Shown: positions 63,219 to 64,000 of the stretch, in pieces | Layout: each line of letters opens with the position of its first letter | Position numbering within the stretch: the first letter of the stretch is position 1 | Notes under the pieces: generated by a model | Told to the model about the DNA's origin: nothing | The model's database searches: none | Seen by the model: only the letters and a program-made list of their open reading frames with translations | Program-made: the position numbers and the translations under genes | Assembly: GCA_964187655.1 (NCBI GenBank) | Contig: CAXLMP010000079.1 | Coordinates: forward strand, 1-64,000 | Reading direction: 5' to 3' | Source of the DNA: Lentimonas sp002292345 | Lineage (GTDB): Bacteria; Verrucomicrobiota; Verrucomicrobiia; Opitutales; Coraliomargaritaceae | DNA length: 64,000 nt

Positions 63219-63818
63219 TTATTTTTCCAAGATACTGTACATCAACTCGACCGCTTTCGCGCGATGGCTGAGCTGGCTCTTCACCGCATCACCGAGTTGC
63301 GCGAAGCTTTCACTATAGCCATTCGGAATAAAGATCGGGTCATAACCGAAGCCACCGTCGCCATGGACTTCGGTATCGATGCGACCTTCGCAACATCCAT
63401 CGTAATGCGTGATGTAGCCATCGTGGTCGATCACACACAACACACAGCGGAAGCGTGCAGTGCGCTTGGCCTTCGGCACATCCTTCAGTGCGTCGAGCAG
63501 TTTCACTACATTGTCTTGGTCGCTCGCGTCCACCCCGGCGTAACGTGCAGAATAAATGCCTGGCGCCCCGTCAAGCGCATCTACTTCAAGACCGGAATCG
63601 TCGGCCATCACCCAAGCATCCGCTGGCGCCAGCATGCGCAGTGCCTTGGCTTTGATTTGTGCATTCGCGGCAAAGGTCGAACCGTTCTCATCCACATCTG
63701 GCATACCACCACAGGCTTTTGCAGAAACCACATCGAATTCGAGTCCCTTAAGTAGCAGTTCGAATTCTTCGACTTTGTGAGCGTTGCCAGTGGCGATAAT
63801 GAGAGAATGTTGGGTCAT
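63219..63818 (-). CDS. rdgB: XTP/dITP diphosphatase (RdgB/HAM1)
   Basis: The 199-residue protein removes non-canonical purine triphosphates. It has IATGNAHKVEEFELLL at the start, the metal and substrate residues in VMADDSGLEVDALDGAPGIYSARYAG near 67-92 (two short motifs) and EGRIDTEVHGDGGFGYDPIFIPNGYSESFAQL near 145-175. Length is typical. It lies downstream of the partial gene at the window edge on the same strand. Confidence 0.96.
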   Translation of the reverse strand: MTQHSLIIATGNAHKVEEFELLLKGLEFDVVSAKACGGMPDVDENGSTFAANAQIKAKALRMLAPADAWVMADDSGLEVDALDGAPGIYSARYAGVDASDQDNVVKLLDALKDVPKAKRTARFRCVLCVIDHDGYITHYDGCCEGRIDTEVHGDGGFGYDPIFIPNGYSESFAQLGDAVKSQLSHRAKAVELMYSILEK

Positions 63819-63841
63819 AAAAAGTTATAATAAAAATGGCT

Positions 63842-64000
63842 TCAACTATGACTTCGACGACGCAGACTGCCACGGGTGAGAATATCTTCCTCTAAAATCG
63901 CGTGGCGTACTTGGCTGAGCTGTAACGCGTCGCGCATCGACTGCGTATCGCGCGCACTGCCGATACCCGGGGTCGCGCAATCGCTCATAAACTTCGGCGC
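63842..64000 (-). CDS. C-terminal 52 residues of an unrecognised protein (cut by window edge)
   Basis: An open frame enters from the right edge and ends with TGA at 63842-63844. Its last residues read CATPGIGSARDTQSMRDALQ, then VRHAILEEDILTRGSLRRRS and HS. The sequence is helical, charged and codon-biased like a real gene. I do not recognise it. It ends 23 bases before the rdgB start and is probably in the same operon. Confidence 0.55.
   Translation of the reverse strand, partial: APKFMSDCATPGIGSARDTQSMRDALQLSQVRHAILEEDILTRGSLRRRSHS

Overview
The window reads as a chromosomal segment of a marine-type Verrucomicrobium, most likely class Opitutae (Coraliomargarita/Lentimonas-like). This is inferred from gene content and protein style: a secreted sialate O-acetylesterase next to a secreted GH29 alpha-L-fucosidase, a purC of this type, RsmJ- and MlaA-like proteins, many ATG/GTG/TTG starts without a clear Shine-Dalgarno, and lineage-specific hypothetical proteins. 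No search was run, so the taxon is an inference. There is no rRNA operon, CRISPR array, recognisable transposase or integrase. One tRNA gene (Glu, UUC) is present.

Layout. 0.1-5.6 kb: orphan LuxR-type response regulator, O-antigen-ligase-like membrane protein, pyridine-nucleotide disulphide oxidoreductase, DNA polymerase III delta prime and an SRAP (YedK/HMCES) protein. 5.6-7.5 kb: an AT-rich patch with three unrecognised small membrane proteins and attC-like palindromes. 7.6-11.2 kb: two exported glycan-degrading enzymes. 11.3-14.2 kb: asd, a divergent L,D-transpeptidase and a repeat protein. 14.2-26.9 kb: an exopolysaccharide/O-antigen locus with a reverse-strand priming glycosyltransferase, then a nine-gene operon headed by a NusG-like antiterminator (WecG-type transferase, four further glycosyltransferases, a Wzy-like polymerase, a hexapeptide acetyltransferase), a broken glycosyltransferase and a Wzx-like flippase.

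27-40.7 kb: an acylphosphatase/ABC exporter/TPR operon, a sigma-like protein with a partner of unknown function, a PhoD-fold protein whose metal ligands are all replaced, lipB-lipA, an MlaA lipoprotein fused to an alpha/beta hydrolase, an ACT-domain protein, a TetR regulator, a metallophosphoesterase and purC. 40.8-64 kb: tRNA-Glu, an M23 peptidase, aroC, a degenerate P-loop protein, a DUF457-type membrane protein, rsmJ, an MscS-like channel, tlyA, a hisG-aguB-aguA cluster (histidine entry step plus agmatine to putrescine), a Bcp peroxiredoxin, three signalling or pilus genes around pilB, a sodium:solute symporter, an exported Cys-rich miniprotein, dusB, a low-molecular-weight phosphatase, efp, pyrC and rdgB.

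Most of the window is ordinary core metabolism. The signals that the gene list does not explain are in-phase 7-bp repeats directly in front of four start codons that lack Shine-Dalgarno sequences, the PhoD pseudoenzyme, the MlaA-hydrolase fusion, the Cys-rich exported protein built on a perfect 21-bp DNA repeat, a possible integron-cassette-like patch, and an inverted pair of GC-rich hairpins beside efp.
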